The notes under the pieces: generated by a model
The model's database searches: none
Told to the model about the DNA's origin: nothing
The model's input: the letters and a program-made list of their open reading frames with translations, nothing else
Shown: in pieces, positions 12,590-24,179 of the stretch
Layout: the number at the start of each line of letters is the position of its first letter
Numbering within the stretch: position 1 is the stretch's first letter
Program-made: the position numbers and the translations under genes
Origin: Mytilisepta virgata
Lineage: Eukaryota > Mollusca > Bivalvia > Mytilida > Mytilidae
Assembly: GCA_028015205.1 (NCBI GenBank)
Contig: CM051515.1
Span: 13,348,001-13,412,000 of the forward strand
DNA: 64,000 nt
Reading direction: 5' to 3'

Positions 12590-12960
12590 AAACAGAATAT
12601 TATCTTAATCATCCAAATTTTGAGGTACGCAAATTTTTCACAACATTTAGGACCAGTGACTATACACTACCAATTGAAATCGGCAGATACAAAAAATACC
12701 AAGAGAAGAAAGATTATGTATTTATTTTAAAAATGAAATTGATGAAGAATCTCATTTCTTTCTGTCCTGCGATTTAATCAAGTATCTTCGTGCAAATTTG
12801 TTTAATTATTTTAATACAGTAGAAAATAATTTTGATAACGTTGAGAAACTGAAAAAAAGCTTCCGAATCCTTCAACACCAAGTGATATTAATAAAACAGT
12901 TACATCCTTTATAAAACATTCATTAGAACGGAGAAGAGGGGATAATCATAACAATTAACT
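12590..12960 (+). mobile_element. LINE C-terminal fragment (frameshifted)
   Basis: Broken frames read FRTSDYTLPIEIGRYKKY, then NEIDEESHFFLSCDLIKY. This matches the zinc-binding tail (H-x4-C) of the longer LINE at 32.5 kb and of the fragments at 49.4 and 53 kb. Several frame changes make it a dead 5'-truncated copy. A later out-of-frame stretch corresponds to the last 30 residues of the family. Confidence 0.65.
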
Positions 12961-13019
12961 ATTTATATATCTTCTTTATTAGAAGAGTACTTGGAAAATG
13001 AAAAAAAAGTTTTACGTTG

Positions 13020-13190
13020 AGACAGCTCCTTACAAACTTTCGAATCAGTGATCACTCTCTCAATATCGTAGTTGGCAGATATAAAAATATTCCCAGAGAT
13101 AATAGACTTTGCTCTGGATGCAAGGTGCTAGATGATGTACCTGGTGAAAATTCTGGTCATGCCTTTTTATTTCAAATTTGATCCTAACCT
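13020..13190 (+). mobile_element. Second short LINE C-terminal fragment
   Basis: One frame reads FRISDHSLNIVVGRYKNIPR, followed by LCSGCKVLDD. It is the same segment as the preceding fragment and better preserved before it breaks off. The two sit in the same orientation 60 bp apart, so they are separate insertions or a local duplication. Confidence 0.6.
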
Positions 13191-13913
13191 TCTCCATAAA
13201 ACCAAATGGATGCTCCCTAATTAACATTTAAAACCGAATTGATGAGCACCGAAACCCTAAGAGCTATATGACCAAAAACGGATGTAAAAGTAAAAAGCCA
13301 AATTAATTTACGGTCAGGGCAATATTCCAGTTAAAATGAAAAGAACAGATGTTCTCTGCTTCAGTAATATTCCTATGCAAATACAGAGTCTGTAACCGCT
13401 AGCTGTACGTGTTTTCTCTTCAATATATTTTTTAACTTAACGGTTGCTTGTCGCTGTATTGATATCTTTCACTTTTTTTTATTAATATACAGGTGGGATT
13501 AGTTCTACCTTCTCTGTTTTTAGAACAGTCTATTACATAAAATCATTTATGCGCATCTTCAAAAGCAACGGTTAACACGCAGTTATAAATCAGCCTTTTA
13601 ATTGGAATCATCACAATTAAGACACTTTTGTCAAAACCTCTACTGATAAAAAAAATCAAAACCAGAAACTGATTTAATTCTAGAACAAATAGTTTGTTTT
13701 TAAGGAAATTCTATTTCTAATCTAAACGATAAAAGCATCACATGCATGTGTCATTTGAATTTACGCTGAAAAATTAGTACTGTTTATGTTACTATAGAAG
13801 CAAGTAAGATTGAATTCGTCGAAATTTGCAGCGCATAAACTGGCGAGATTTCCTATAAACAAATGTTTATTTTATTTGATTCATATTTTGTGTGTGGTTT
13901 AGTTTGACTTATT

Positions 13914-14038
13914 AGTAATATACCACAATCTCCGGCGCAGAGTTCATATCCCGTTCCATACTACGTAACAGTAGTGCGAAGCATGCACGGAACGGATATG
14001 AACCCAACGGCGGATATTGCTTTCGCCAGTAATAAAAT
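13914..14038. repeat. Imperfect inverted repeat 5' of VWA copy 2
   Basis: Left arm contains GTTCATATCCCGTTCC and right arm GGAACGGATATGAACC; the outer parts (TAGTAATAT...CCGGCG and CGGCGG...AGTAATA) pair less well. The loop holds ACTACGTAACAGTAGT. It ends about 220 bp before the VWA copy 2 start codon. It may be a small foldback element; I cannot show a regulatory role. Confidence 0.6.
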
Positions 14039-14259
14039 ACGACTTACAAAAAACGTGATTTTTATGTCGATTTGCAACTTTGAAATCTAGCCCAACAAAA
14101 ATGCGATTTATTGGTGAATATAAGGCTGCGCATTTTACACAAGTATATAAATGCCATTTTTTTTCTCATATGCGACAAACGTACAATAAAAGCGATTTTT
14201 TTTTAAATAAATATATTGGCTTTGTATTGTGCAGTATTCGTAAATATAAAAAAAATCAT

Positions 14260-14820
14260 ATGATGGATCGTAAAAGTCTTTCGGTTTTAGTTTTGACTTT
14301 GATGCTGGGTTCAGGCGAAGGTTTTTGGTTTACGAATGATGAGAAAGTCGACTGTCTTATGACGCAGTGGAGTGAGTGGAGTGATGTTTACGGCTTTGGG
14401 ATACGTTCCAAAGAAAGGGTAGTTCTACGATATCCCAAAAATGGTGGAATGCCCTGTCCTACTGATACAGAAATTACAGAGTACACGTGTAAGTTCATGT
14501 TTCAAAGAGCAACCGGGTAAAGAATGTATAAATTATAATTTACTTTGTTAAATATTTATTTGTTCAATACATGTATATCGTTTTCATCTATTGTTTCTCT
14601 CGATAAATTACATTTAATTTACTAAAATTATACGAGTAAAACAACTACCAATTTGAAACATTATTGTGAAATATATATTTTTTCCCTTCTATAAAATGGC
14701 CACAAAGTCATATACTTGAACGGAAATCTGTACAACAATGAACCTCATATCCTTAGAAAGTTTAATAAACGATTTCTCCACATGTGACACAGTCGAGTGC
14801 AACATCCAGAACTATAGAAG

Positions 14821-14880
<60 letters not shown>

Positions 14881-17160
14881 GACATTTTAATGGAAGAAGA
14901 AACTGTGCATTTCAAATGAGATGAAAACTACAACTCCGATATTTAATTAGGACAAGAATTTACACAAAGTTTGAACATTTGAACTTGTTATATGGACAAA
15001 CAATATTTAGTTATTATTGGAATAATTTATCTAATACTGAAGTGAATTAAGATGTTATCAGACCATATAGGAAATTGAATTTCGGACAATTTGTCATTAA
15101 ATATTTTAGAAAGCGGACTGCAGAAACTATAATTGTAATAGTCAAATTATAAACAAATTATATTGTTCAATTACTTATTGAAAATATAGGAGAAGTCTAC
15201 TACGGCAGATGTTTGGGAATATTTGTGACGCCGTAGTGGACATTTTCTATCATTATATATAATTATGGTCGGAAAATTGTTGAGCTACAAGTTGTAATAA
15301 AAGCTTCAACATTTTCCCAACCAGGAGAGAGACACAAACACACGCATTTGGTCAAGAAGTCATTTTTGCTGTTCTCTAATAAATTGTTGAACCGGAGATT
15401 GGTTTTACTAGTGCCACCAGATGATTTCCGTTTATATAACAAGAGAACAAAGTATATTGGTTTTTATCATATACTTAGAACTAAATAAAGGGAAAATGCA
15501 TATAGGATATTGAAAGAACATTGTCAGCTGTATTTTCTACCGTGATGATATCGATATCATCACCCCTTTATCATACCACTTAAAGGCCCTCGGTCTGATA
15601 TTGGTTTCTCGGGATGATACGGCGTGTGATACGGATTTTGCCATATATTATTCTCTATTTATCATATCCTTAATACTAAATAAAGGAAAAATGCATATAC
15701 GATATACTGAAAGAACATTGTCAGCTGTATTTTCTACCGTGATGATACCACTTGAAGGCCCTCGGTCTGATATTGGTTTCTCGGGATGATACGGCATGTG
15801 ATACGGATTTTGCCATGTATTATTCTCTATTTATCCCATATACGTACGTAATTATATTTTGTATAATATAAATAATTATTTCAATATATCAATTTCAGCA
15901 CAGAAACCTACGATTGAAGAAACTGCAAATCAAGTTATAACTAGTTTTCTTCAGAGAGATTTGAAACAAGGAATTGTGAAAAGAGACGTTCCGATTGGTC
16001 TTTTGCGAGATATATTGATTATCATTGATTCTTCTGGAAGTATAGGATCCAGTAACTTTGAAATTGCAAAACAGCAAATTGGCGAACTTTTGGGTCTTCT
16101 CTGTCCAGAACCAGATCCCTTCCAATTAAATAGAAACAGAGCTGCACTAATCCAGTTTTCTTCTAACGTAGTTGAAGAATTTGATTTCGATGACACACAT
16201 AATATAGCAGAGCTTAAGGAAGCAATCAAGGCAATACCGTATCTAAATGGAGGAACATGTACCGGGGATGCCTTTTATAAGGCCATAGAAATGTTTACGT
16301 CATCTAAAGGTAGATTTTTGTCTGTTGACTTCTCTAAATTTCAACTGACTAATTTCTTTAATTTTAATTGGTCCCTCAGAGTTTTCGCTATACAAGATAT
16401 TAACACACCATCCCTGAAACCCTATATCAAACAGTTTCATAATATTTCTATATTTCCACTCAACATCCATTTTTTTCCCGAACTTATTTTAAATCCAAGT
16501 TAAAAGAAAACCCCTGTGGTATAAAATTTCATATAAAACTACTTATGCGTGTTTACGTACAGTGAAGAGAATGGGGAGTAATATGGACTTTGAATACATT
16601 GAAATGAAGAAGAACATTTTTCAGGATAAACCTGCATCAGAAACGATCAAGCAAAAATAATTAAAATACCAAGGTTGATAAATCCAAAATGAACCGTTAC
16701 CGTCCATGGTCTCAACTAAGCCCAAGGGAGTCGGAATAAAACAAACGGTGAACGAATCAAAGTATGATATACATCATATCTAACTCCTGACTAATCTGAT
16801 GATATTCTTAAAGACTAGATGATACGATCTGATTCTATAATAAAATTGTGTTTTCTTTTTGTTCCAGGTATGCGCGATGGTACCAGTCATGAAGTTTTAA
16901 TTCTAACTGATGGACAGTCTAATTGTGGAAGATCTCTCTCAACAGTGGTACCAGCACTGCATGATAAAGCAACTGTATTTGGATTAATGATTGGGAGGTT
17001 TTCAGAGAGCGGCAAGACAGAACTTGCATCTTATGTCACTAAACCTACACCTGCTCATTTATTTGCCGTAGAAAACTTTCAAGATCTGGAAAAACTATTG
17101 AATGAAATAAAGAGGCGTATTAGTACAGATAATCCATGCCAATGGTTTACCAAAAAATGA
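14260..17160 (+). CDS. Secreted TSP1-like plus VWA protein, tandem copy 2 (3 exons)
   Basis: Exons 14,260-14,488 (donor GTAAGT), 15,899-16,309 and 16,868-17,160, all phase 1, giving 310 aa. Residues 1 to about 22 are a signal peptide aligning with copy 1 (shared VLVLTL). Residues 32-76 resemble a thrombospondin type-1 repeat: a Cys at 32, WSEWS at 37-41, then MPCP near 64-67. Splicing splits the expected last Cys codon and makes it Ser, unless another exon lies in the 1.4-kb intron. A KR pair at 104-105 precedes the VWA domain, which has a complete metal site: DSSGS at 120-124, CTGDAF and Asp228 in LTDG. From the linker onward it is clearly homologous to copy 1, with identical intron positions. 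Both proteins should be secreted; ligands are unknown. I chose the ATG at 14,260 by alignment with copy 1; an upstream in-frame ATG at 14,080 would bury the signal peptide. Confidence 0.85.
14822..14878. repeat. (AT)n microsatellite
   Basis: About 57 bp of uninterrupted AT dinucleotide, within intron 1 of the second VWA gene. Confidence 0.95.
15480..15838 (+). repeat. Tandem duplication, period about 196 bp, in intron 1 of VWA copy 2
   Basis: Two copies start at CTAAATAAAGG (about 15,480 and 15,676) and share CTGTATTTTCTACCGTGATG, CCCTCGGTCTGATATTGG and TGATACGGATTTTGCCAT. The first copy contains about 25 extra bases including a perfect palindrome with core GATGATATCGATATCATC at 15,544-15,561. 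The second copy stops about 60 bp before exon 2. Confidence 0.85.
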
Positions 17161-17189
17161 AAGTATTACAGATGCACGTGTTCATACGT

Positions 17190-17465
17190 GCCTAAAGGGG
17201 GGTCCCCAACACTTTGACTAAAATAGATATGGCTCGTTTAATTTTCATAAAAGTTTGATGAAATATTTACTTTGACGTGTTAACAAAAATATAAAAAATT
17301 TAAGAAATTTGAACGACACAATTTACTGGAATAATTTCATTGGATATATAGCAGTTGGACAAACACTACTTTTGATCATTGAGGAGCTTGATTTCTCTGT
17401 ACTAATAGTATGTGATTAAAACGTTTTTTTTAAACAGTTAACTCCCTTATGTGTTCTGTACCCCC
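17190..17465 (+). repeat. Interspersed repeat, plus copy (pair with 44.9 kb)
   Basis: About 270 bp from GTGCCTAAAGGGGGGTCCCC to AGTTAACTCCCTTATGTG. An inverted copy lies at 44,925-45,190. Shared blocks include the complement of CAAGCTTCTCAATGATCAAA. It starts about 30 bp after the stop codon of VWA copy 2 and so probably forms part of its 3' UTR. Confidence 0.75.
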
Positions 17466-17469
17466 TTAA

Positions 17470-18040
17470 TAATGCATTTTTGTAATAGCTCTCATGTACA
17501 TCATGTACATCTTGATGCAATTTTCAATGATACAAATTTTGATTGAAAAATATTACGTGCATTAAAATTTATGTTTGCATTTTGAATATTTTGATTTCAA
17601 TTTGAAGTTCATTGTTCATAAATTCTTTGTATTGCAAAATTTGAATCAATACTAGAAATACAATGAAAAGTAGAACCTTTAAAGCTAAGAGGAATGTCTA
17701 TCTTTTAGAGAGATGATAAAAAAGCAAAATGCTATTGAATAGACTGGTGTGCTAATTCCGGAGCACCTGGGTTCACTCCTGGTTTTTATAGGAGTTCGTG
17801 TTGTTCATTGGTTTTTAGTTTTCTGTGTTTATTTTTTGTGCTTGTGGTTGTTCATTTGTCCTTCCGGGTTTGTCTGTCCAATGGATTACGTTTTTTTGAT
17901 TGCTCCTTAGGTATATTTGTCCTTGTTATATTCCTTTTGTATTTCGACTGGATTCCATCACTATATTGGATACCCAATTATTCCTTACACATAACGTTAT
18001 ATTGCAGGATCAGCCCCCCAAAAAAGGATTTCAGGCTTAA
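17470..18040. other. No gene; fragment of a dispersed repeat
   Basis: AT-rich sequence; the 17,740-17,900 part (ATTCCGGAGCACCTGGGTTC and the T/G-rich stretch after it) looks like an interspersed repeat, since the complement of an AGGTGCTCCGG word recurs near 37,795. The 98-codon frame at 17,808-18,104 is very hydrophobic, low complexity and overlaps repeats, so I do not call it. Confidence 0.45.
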
Positions 18041-18735
18041 AATTTTGCACGCCAGACGTGCGTTTCGTCTACTGTCTACACAAGACTCATCAGTGACGCT
18101 CTAATCAACTTAGAGGCTCCCAGGACTGTCCATCTTGACTGGCAGCCTGGAACATTGCTGTCAAGACAACTGGCTCACTGGTTTCAAAGAAGATCTTTCA
18201 GTGAGTTTTCCCATTAGGTACTATGTTAAACTATGTACGGCTTTGGTGGCCATCTTGGATGACGGGTGGGGTCATCGGATATAATTCTGAAAGAGGAAAA
18301 CTAAGGACCATTGCTGCTAAGTTTCGTTCCAAATGGCACAGTGGTTTTAAATCAGAAGATCATTAAGTAAATCGGATATAATTCTGAATAAGGACCACGA
18401 AAGGACCATTACTGCCAAGTTTTGTTCCAATTGGCTAAGTGGTTTCAGACACTTAAGTAAATTTTCCATAGGGTCCTATCTTAAACTATGTTCAGCTCTG
18501 GTGGTCATATTGGATGACGGGTTTGGTCATCGGATACAATTCTGACCATCTTGGATGACGGGCGAGGTCATCCGATATACATCTGAAAGAGGACCATTCA
18601 AGAATTGCTGCTAAGTTTTGTTCCAATTGCCCAGGTGGTTTCAGAGAAGATATTCAAAAGAAAGTTTAAGACAGGTGAGCTAAAAAGTAAGCCAAATCAA
18701 ATATAAAGTTGAAGAACATTGAGGACCAAAAATTC
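18041..18735 (+). mobile_element. CAGACGTGCGTTTCGTCTA repeat split by a GGTGAGCTAAAA element
   Basis: The first part (18,041-18,104) ends at CATCAGTGACGCTC. The second part resumes near 18,685 with AAGCCAAATCAAATATAAAG and TTGAAGAACATTGAGGACC. In the intact copy at 8.8 kb these parts are adjacent. The intervening 18,110-18,675 begins with a GAGGCTCCCAGGA word, contains repeated 'GGATGACGGG' and 'GTTCCAATTGGC' words and ends GGTGAGCTAAAA, as do related copies at 20.2, 23.3, 25.9 and (inverted) 35.4 kb. Confidence 0.65.
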
Positions 18736-18739
18736 CCAA

Positions 18740-19525
18740 AAGTGCTCATTTAAACTTATTTCAAAACTTTTAACATCTAATTTATCAGAAATCAAACCAA
18801 TGCTTCAGAGTTACTTTGAAACAACCTTCTCTAGGTAAGATGTGAATCAGTTGTGGATACTAAAAAAATCCAAAGATCTGTTACAGTTCATACAATGTAA
18901 GTCTCTTTCCTCTTGTGAAAGTATGATATATTTGAATTTTATACCCTCTATACATAAGCATTCCTAATTCCAAATTGAAAGACTGATTGAGAGAATCGGT
19001 CCAATTTTTTGCATAAAACTGTAGATACCAATATAATGCTAGAATTTATATCAACAGTTTATCTGTGACGCTTGGAGGACACCCTTTTTCAACAAAACAG
19101 TTTTCATAGGATCCTTTTTGCCGACTTCATACCGAAACTCTTGCATAAAAATGAAAAATAGCTTTCATTATCCTTAACTTGATCTTCACTTTTTGCTATA
19201 AGGATAAAATCCTGTCACTAAATATGTCAAAGCTAGGTGACTATGTTAAACGCATCTATTGCATCAAACTTGGCATAAAGTATACCACAGACATGACTGA
19301 TGCAGTTAAGTCTACCTTATACCTTTAATGACAACAATAAAATTGACAAACGATGGTTGGATGAGAACAATACTACATGTATACGCTAAATGAGATGCTT
19401 CCAAATTGTTAACTTTGTAGGTAACACTATTCCAGTAGCGCATAAAAGAGTATATATCTCTCAGTTGATACAATACTTTTGCAGAGCTTGCATTTCCTGA
19501 TAAGTGGTTTTTAATTCAAAGGAGC
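18740..19525. other. No supported gene
   Basis: AT-rich. There are short phrases that could be very old mobile-element coding sequence (for example near 19,060-19,330), but no frame longer than about 40 codons and no motif that I can name. Confidence 0.4.
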
Positions 19526-19715
19526 TATTTAGTTGTTGTTTTACGCCGTTTTCAGCACATTTGGCTATTTCGCGGCGGCCAGTTTTTATTGGTGGAGGAA
19601 GCCGGATTACCCAGAGAAAACCACCGACCTTCGGTAGGAAAATTGGCAACACACCCCGCCACAGGTGAGATTCGAACTCACAACCTCAGTGTTGACAGGC
19701 TAGTGATCAGTAGTA
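19526..19715 (-). mobile_element. tRNA-derived SINE, copy 3
   Basis: On the minus strand the head reads GTTGTGAGTTCGAATCTCAC, a very good pol III B box, preceded by CACTAGCCTGTCAAC as the A-box region. The body and TAAAACAACAACTAAATA tail follow. It is the best-preserved head in the window and shows that the family is tRNA-derived. Confidence 0.85.
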
Positions 19716-20034
19716 GTCATGACGAACTACCTAAATAACCACGAATGTGTTCCAATTGACGTTACCATAAATGAATATCCTTTGCGATGCATTTATATTA
19801 AAAAGAAATGTATCAAATATAAGTGAAATGTTTCAAGAAGTTAATTCAAATACCTGAAATTAATAAGTTATGAAAAGGGAAATAATCCATGCCTATACGA
19901 GGGCATGTGATAGCGACATTAACCCAAACCTGTGCAAAATAATCCTTGTATTGAAACATGTTCATTTTGTTATTTTAAATTAAGGAGGATATAAAAATAA
20001 TTATATTAACAAACATAAAGATGATTACTCTTGC

Positions 20035-20175
20035 TACTCGTTACTCACTTTCACAACTCAACTCGATACTCAATTTTTTACAACTCGTTACTCGCTTTTT
20101 ACAAATCAATACTCTCTTTTTGTCACTCGATACTCACTTTTTAAGACTCGATACTTACTTTTTATAACTCGATTC
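20035..20175 (+). repeat. Degenerate tandem repeat of about 21 bp
   Basis: About seven units of the form ACTCGATACTCACTTTTTA. The units drift in sequence but keep ACTCG and TTTTT blocks. Confidence 0.8.
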
Positions 20176-20204
20176 ATCCGGTCACCTGATGGCTGCGGCT
20201 GTTC

Positions 20205-20475
20205 AAAGTTTCCATGGAAATCATATGGGAAAGAATATTTTTTTGTCATTTGCTCAGAAGCTCATGCCCATTGGGCAGATTGTAATCGATGTTTGCAGGA
20301 ATCTCATTTGAAAGGACACATACAAATGATCCACTTCCTTTTAGGTCAAAGGTCAAATGTCAAGGTCACTTTGACATTTTGCATTTCTTTAATACCCATG
20401 TGGATACAACATACCTTACATTTTCAAATCTAATAGAAGCTAGTTGAGCGATACAGGCTCAGGTGGGCCTCTAGT
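20205..20475 (+). repeat. GAGCGATACAGGCTC-type repeat fragment
   Basis: Begins near TTTCCATGGAAATCATATGG and ends GAGCGATACAGGCTCAGGTG. The end word is the complement of the CACCTGGAGCCTG-type start seen in the copies at 23.3 and 25.86 kb, so this copy carries the family's head end. Not coding. Confidence 0.5.
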
Positions 20476-20479
20476 TCTT

Positions 20480-22269
20480 TATAAAATTTCTGAATAACAA
20501 TTCTACCATTTTGTTTATTTCGTAACCTTTAACTGTTACCCTTTACTAATAACCGGTCAACATTAGGTATCGAAGGGACAATAAACTTACTATTCCCCAA
20601 ATATGACGACAACCAGATGCAATCAATACCAGCATTTTATTATACAGAAAGAGAATTCACCGGTGATTAGTTTCACTATTCACCGGTTACTATTTTGCGC
20701 ATCCCTGTCTGGCCACCAATCTAATGCTGAACTATAAATGTTAGGAAAGAAAAACCATTAGAGCGACTTCCTGTTAAGCATTGGGGCGATCGAAAACACT
20801 TGCAAGGTAAGATCTTCAGAGTTATCATTATTTTTGCTTATTCCCCAAAAATACGATGTGGTTTTGTGGCAATTTGAAATATACTATCGCCAACTTTTTG
20901 TCAATGCAGACGCAGTGTAAAATGTAGCCACAGGTAAGCTAAATGCACGATATAAATGTCAAAATATATCTTATAAGATTCCTATGGCCTCTTCAGAATT
21001 AGTTTTCTCCTTGGCCTGGTAGGTAATTTTTGTCAGAAATTAATCTAATGATTTTTAATGATAGTGTCTGTTAGACAAAAACCATACTGCAAACACAATT
21101 TATAGCGTAGAATTCGTCTGTATCATGTCCAGAGTTATCATACAACTTCATATGTAAATATCGTTTTGAAGAAAAAATGTAAGTTATTAGATCATTATGT
21201 TAGGCATATTAGAACACGCTGCATATCCGATGAACTACAAATAAAATTTTGTACATCTGATATCCTCAAATGTCTTTTTAGTTATCTTCTCCATCCTCCT
21301 GTATTCTACACGTATCTTCCTTATCCTCAAAGCGCTGTCCCCTTTCTTCATTTCATGTGTCCATCTTCTCATAGAATATTTGGGTCTTCAGCACTTAAAT
21401 TGCAAAACTACACTCATGATTCCGGTCAAAAGAGATACACTTTACCGAGGAGAGTCTTTCAAGACTAGGATTTTTCTCTTCAAGGGCACATACAAAATAC
21501 AGGCACACTCGTGTTGACCTGAATCAATCCACTATACCCCATAAACATCAATTTTAGTGGCTATATAAAGTGATTTTGGTACTAGAGACAAATTCTGACT
21601 GGTTATAGAGTAGAAAATTTGGCGGGAAATTCTACCAAAATTATTTTCATTTATAATATCCAAAGCCTCAATGCCCAGCCTCGGATTACTTTTACTGGTA
21701 AAATGTATGCTCATGATGTGATCAAACCAGTGATTTTTTAATTATTATTTTGCACACGTGTGCCGTCCCTTCTGTTGAAGCTGTACGATTCTTACAGAGA
21801 CCAGTACATACATGTATCACATTTTTAAAGGAAACTCCAAACGAGGGCGCCGTTAAAAACTTTCAAAATATACGCACCAGGCTTAATAAAAGAGGTTTAG
21901 ACGTATTGACCATCTACGGCCCCAGTGGATGCTGGACGAATCCCTGACTGGTCCCTTTAGCTCCGAGATTTTTAAGGAATTCTCGAAAAATTTCATTTGC
22001 ATGAATAAAAAGAACAAAACCGAAGTCGGGTCGAGACCTGCGTTGCCGACATATTGACTCAACTCTTTCCAAAGTAGGAATATTTTATATTGCTCAGCTG
22101 TGATGCATGTTTCCAGAGTTCAAGCTCGGTATCGGCGTTTTGTTGGTGAGGGAGTAAATCACTATGTGGCTTTGATTCAAGTCCACATTTCATCTGAGAG
22201 AGAATCAAGCTTATGGCTCAAAGTAAGTTCCCGGGGGGTTACTGACTATCCTTTCAGGCATAACTGTGC
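20480..22269. other. No supported gene
   Basis: Frames of 60-100 codons occur at 21,166, 21,532, 21,750 and 22,100. None has a splice-consistent extension, motif or compositional change, and they overlap on opposite strands. I consider all of them chance frames. Confidence 0.5.
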
Positions 22270-22618
22270 CGATAGCACTTGCCAAATCATACCCTGTTCT
22301 AACCAGAAAACATTGAAAAACATACCCTGTTCTAAACAGAAATATTGAAAAACATACCCTGTTCTAGACACGCTCAGAAAATGTATACCCTGTATAAAAT
22401 AGATGCTATTCTAGACCTGGGTTCTAGACTGTATCTTAAACAGTTAAATAAGCGATCCTGTTCTAGACAAATACTTTGTTTAAAAAAAGACCCTGTTCTC
22501 ACCAGCAGGGCATGAAAAAGTGTCCCTGTTCTAACCAGCAGGGCATGAAAAAGCGACCCTGTTTTGCGGCACACTCGTACCACTAAAAATATAGGAAGTA
22601 CCCCCCCCCCCCCCCCCC
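22270..22618. repeat. Degenerate 'CCCTGTTCTA' tandem repeat ending in poly-C
   Basis: CCCTGTTCTA or CCTGTTCT recurs at least eight times from about 22,291 to 22,560, with spacers such as ACCAGCAGGGCATGAAAAAG (twice) and GAAAAACATA. A run of 18 C closes it at 22,601-22,618. The minus frame at 22,374-22,583 is repeat sequence. Confidence 0.75.
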
Positions 22619-23324
22619 GGAGTAAGTTAGACGAGAGCTGTCTAGGCTTTCAAACTAGGCTTGTTTTTCAGCGTCTATTTTGTAATCTTGATCTTTAAGA
22701 CTTATTAAACGACCACAAGTGACGAACTTACTTTAATAGATCATTGTGTTATATTCGATAATGTTTATTTTTCAGTATACTCATCTAAAATGTAATAAAT
22801 ACTAGAGGTAGTAATTTTGTTTTACATTAAAAAAAATAAATTTCTGATTTAAAAACCTACGCACGTGCGTAGGGTGCGTATAGGAAGCGGCGCCCTTGCA
22901 AACACCCTTTCTATTGATTAGGGACCGACCATTCAACTTCAAAGGGGTTGGAGCTATTGTTTTTGGTCGTATTCAAAATCTTCGAACGACTTGCGAGTCC
23001 AATTATTTACTTTTTTGCACTCAAAATTATTTTCGGAACTTACTTTCTGTGTTTACTGTAAAATACATTAATCAGATTATTCATTTTCCCCAGGTGAGGC
23101 CAGATTATTTCTGTTCTACAAAAATGTAGATTAAAATATATATATTACTACTCATGCAGTTGTAAAGTCCACTCTCCTCAGTGACCAAGACTTTTTAATA
23201 AATGGAGCAGCATACTGCATAATTAACGGACATGAAAGACATAAAACCAATTTATTAAAATCATCCATATCATCTATATTTAAATAGGTATTTTAAACTT
23301 TAATTATCATGATTATCTATGGAA

Positions 23325-24175
23325 ACCAGAGGCTCCTAGGAGCCTGTATCGCTCACCTGGTTTACAAATAGCCAGCAAAATCTCATTTTAAGACTAGCCT
23401 GTCTCTTTTGCCCTTTGAAGATGAAATGATAAATCTTTAAAGAAGACCTCAAACACATTATTTGTATCAATTAACAAAGCTTTGGATTTGTTCAATTTGG
23501 AAACAAAAATTGCCAATGGCAATATTTTAGCCATATCAAGAAGATTTGAGGACACTTTGTAGATGACTTCAAAACAATCATTTGTACCATGTTACAAATC
23601 ACTTGCACGTACAGTTTCAGGACAGAAGATTTTTAAAGTTTCAGTTAATCAGTAACAAGAATGTGCCCATGGCAGCCATGATTTTTGCCGGATCAAGTCA
23701 AAAAGAGAGATCTTGGTAGAAGGTCTAAAAAATCACTTGTATCATGATACAAATAATTTGCACTTGTAGTTTCAGAGGAGATGATTTTTCAAATAACAGC
23801 CAATCAGAAACAAGAATTGCCCATGGCGGCCATGTTTTTCGCCCGATCAATACGAAATGGGGAATTTTTGTACAGGACCTCACAACCATCATTTGTATCA
23901 ACTTACAAATTATTTGTACTTGTAGTTTCAGAGATAATTTTTTATGTTTCAGCCAATCAGAAACAGGAATTGCCCATGGCGGCCATGTTTTTCGTCCAAT
24001 CAAAATGAAATGAGGATTTTTCAAAGAGGACCTTTAGTACATCATTCCTGCAAAGTTTGGTTCCAATTGGTCCAGTAGTTTCAGATATGATCAAAATCTG
24101 AAATGTTAACGACGACGACGACGGACGCAAAGTGATGGCAATAGCTCGCATGGCTTTGCCGGGTGAGCTAAAAAA
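23325..24175 (+). mobile_element. Long copy of the GGTGAGCTAAAA repeat family
   Basis: Starts at AGAGGCTCCTAGGAGCCTG with GCTCACCTGG and ends GACGACGACGACGGACGC, then GCCGGGTGAGCTAAAA. The interior has about three units of roughly 165-180 bp, each with CAATCAGAAACA and GCCCATGGCGGCCATGTTTT. The frames on both strands between 23,725 and 24,187 follow these units and are not genes. Confidence 0.7.
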
Positions 24176-24179
24176 ATTG

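Noticed and set aside
14080..14259. Longer N-terminus for VWA copy 2
   Set aside because: Starting at 14,080 would put 60 non-homologous residues before a clear signal peptide; copy 1 aligns from the Met at 14,260.
22270..22618. CRISPR-like spacing of repeated words
   Set aside because: Units are degenerate, spacing is irregular and the DNA is nuclear animal sequence, so it is a degenerate tandem repeat.
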